Below the pieces are notes generated by a model. It was not told the origin of the DNA and ran no database searches. It worked only from the letters and a program-made list of their open reading frames with translations. A program made the position numbers and the translations under genes. This document shows positions 6,287-6,697 of a DNA stretch of 6,697 nt, piece by piece; within the stretch, counting starts at the first letter, position 1, and the number at the start of each line of letters is the position of its first letter. The DNA lies in NCBI GenBank assembly GCA_028290805.1, contig JAQGJA010000099.1, positions 1 to 6,697 on the forward strand. The letters run 5' to 3'. This DNA is from Alphaproteobacteria bacterium. Lineage in GTDB: Bacteria > Pseudomonadota > Alphaproteobacteria > Micavibrionales > SZUA-601.

Positions 6287-6401
6287 GGAGCGGACTTTGC
6301 GGAAAATGATGAACAAACAGGAGAAGGTTGTACGGATGCCGGGTAGCGAGATCTTTAACACCGTATCACGCATTAACAAATATACTCTTAATTGTCCCGC
6401 G

Positions 6402-6420
6402 TTAAACCCCCTTAAACCCC
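6402..6420. repeat. Tandem direct repeat of TTAAACCCC
   Basis: The 9-mer TTAAACCCC occurs at 6402-6410 and again at 6412-6420, a 10-bp period or about one helical turn. On the minus strand it gives two runs of four to five G, with a third GGG nearby. It overlaps the candidate -35 of the secreted-protein gene, so it could be an operator. This is inference from position only. Confidence 0.6.
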
Positions 6421-6471
6421 TTTGAACGTCCCATGCTGCACTGCGTTGCTGCGCCGTGTCATCTTCGCCGG

Positions 6472-6500
6472 TTGCATCCCGCATAGGGCCTATATATAAC
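6472..6500 (+). promoter_or_regulatory. Putative promoter of the right-edge gene
   Basis: TTGCAT (6472-6477) and TATAAC (6495-6500) are 17 bp apart. The -10 region is a run of alternating TA (6491-6498), so its exact register is uncertain. The -35 is weak. An ATAGG-G-CCTAT palindrome (6484-6494) lies in the spacer and could bind a regulator. Predicted start near 6507, about 27 nt before the ATG at 6534. Confidence 0.4.
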
Positions 6501-6533
6501 GATCTTCCCGTTAACAGCACTTACAATACAAAG

Positions 6534-6697
6534 ATGACCCAGTCAGCACGCCCTGCAACAGCCGGAAACATTACCTGCCATGATTTTTTCGGTGACCCGC
6601 ATGGGGATCTTGCCGCGCTCGCGAAACTCCAGCTGTTGATGGATTATACGCTGGATGACGGCGTGCTGATGCCGCCGGCCGAAACGGCAGCCAATTA
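6534..6697 (+). CDS. 5' part of an unidentified gene (partial, cut by right edge)
   Basis: From the ATG at 6534 a frame is open to the window end: 54 complete codons plus two bases. It starts MTQSARPATAGNITCHDFFG and continues with an Ala/Leu-rich helical stretch (LAALAKLQLLMDYTLDDG), then a Pro-containing segment. The codons are GC-rich at third positions, like the other genes here. There is no signal peptide, so it is probably cytoplasmic. No clear Shine-Dalgarno sequence precedes the ATG (the upstream bases are A-rich, ACAATACAAAG), so the start is less certain than the reading frame. A candidate promoter lies at 6472-6500, divergent from the secreted-protein gene. The family is not recognised from the visible part. 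Confidence 0.55.
   Translation, partial: MTQSARPATAGNITCHDFFGDPHGDLAALAKLQLLMDYTLDDGVLMPPAETAAN

Larger units (their letters stand above)
6287..6533. other. Intergenic region between divergent genes, with candidate promoters and short repeats
   Basis: This 247-nt stretch separates the secreted-protein gene from the right-edge gene. A minus-strand frame crosses most of it (to 6520), but it looks like an accidental extension of the downstream gene. A weak minus-strand promoter candidate is GTTAAA (6401-6406, read TTTAAC) with AATATA (6379-6384, read TATATT), 16 bp apart. It would leave a leader of about 85 nt. The region also holds the tandem TTAAACCCC repeat and a TGC-rich element at 6434-6453. 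No tRNA or clear terminator is seen. Confidence 0.5.

Noticed and set aside
6402..6428. Telomere-like or G-quadruplex element
   Set aside because: Only two full repeat units and three G runs are present, one short of a standard four-run quadruplex, and nothing indicates a DNA end.
6287..6520. Upstream extension of the secreted-protein gene to 6520
   Set aside because: It would place 78 residues before a textbook signal peptide and would read through the TTAAACCCC repeats and candidate promoters.

Overview
The window looks like a chromosomal segment of an alphaproteobacterium with moderate GC content. This is inferred from the style of the GroEL and GroES proteins, a HrcA/CIRCE-type heat-shock operator and the base composition judged by eye; no marker fixes the genus. 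Only the chaperonin genes can be named with certainty. The other genes are unrecognised, and no mobile element, CRISPR array, tRNA or rRNA is visible.

Left part (1-2432, mostly minus strand): the bicistronic groES-groEL heat-shock operon is transcribed right to left. It has a near-consensus sigma-70-type promoter (2404-2432), a CIRCE operator over the likely transcription start (2372-2398), groES (2020-2337), an unusual 171-nt spacer holding a long imperfect hairpin built from seven copies of one heptamer (1915-2005), groEL (187-1848) and a clean intrinsic terminator (124-150). To the left of the terminator, another minus-strand promoter and ribosome binding site precede an ATG whose gene runs off the window.

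Middle (2493-5093, plus strand): diverging from groES is a probable two-gene operon of unknown function, encoding 307-aa and 529-aa predicted cytoplasmic, helix-rich proteins. It has its own extended -10 promoter and a 35-nt intergenic gap. It meets the next minus-strand genes tail to tail with only 37 nt between stop codons.

Right part (5131-6697): two minus-strand genes follow one another. A 267-aa protein with a Sec signal peptide (5483-6286) lies upstream of an 85-aa charged protein (5131-5388), which has its own promoter. A 247-nt intergenic region with tandem TTAAACCCC repeats and a TGC-rich element separates the secreted-protein gene from a divergent plus-strand gene that is cut by the right edge (6534 onward).

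I found no convincing undescribed system. The most unusual items are the heptamer-built hairpin between groES and groEL and the uncharacterised two-gene operon that shares the heat-shock divergent promoter region.
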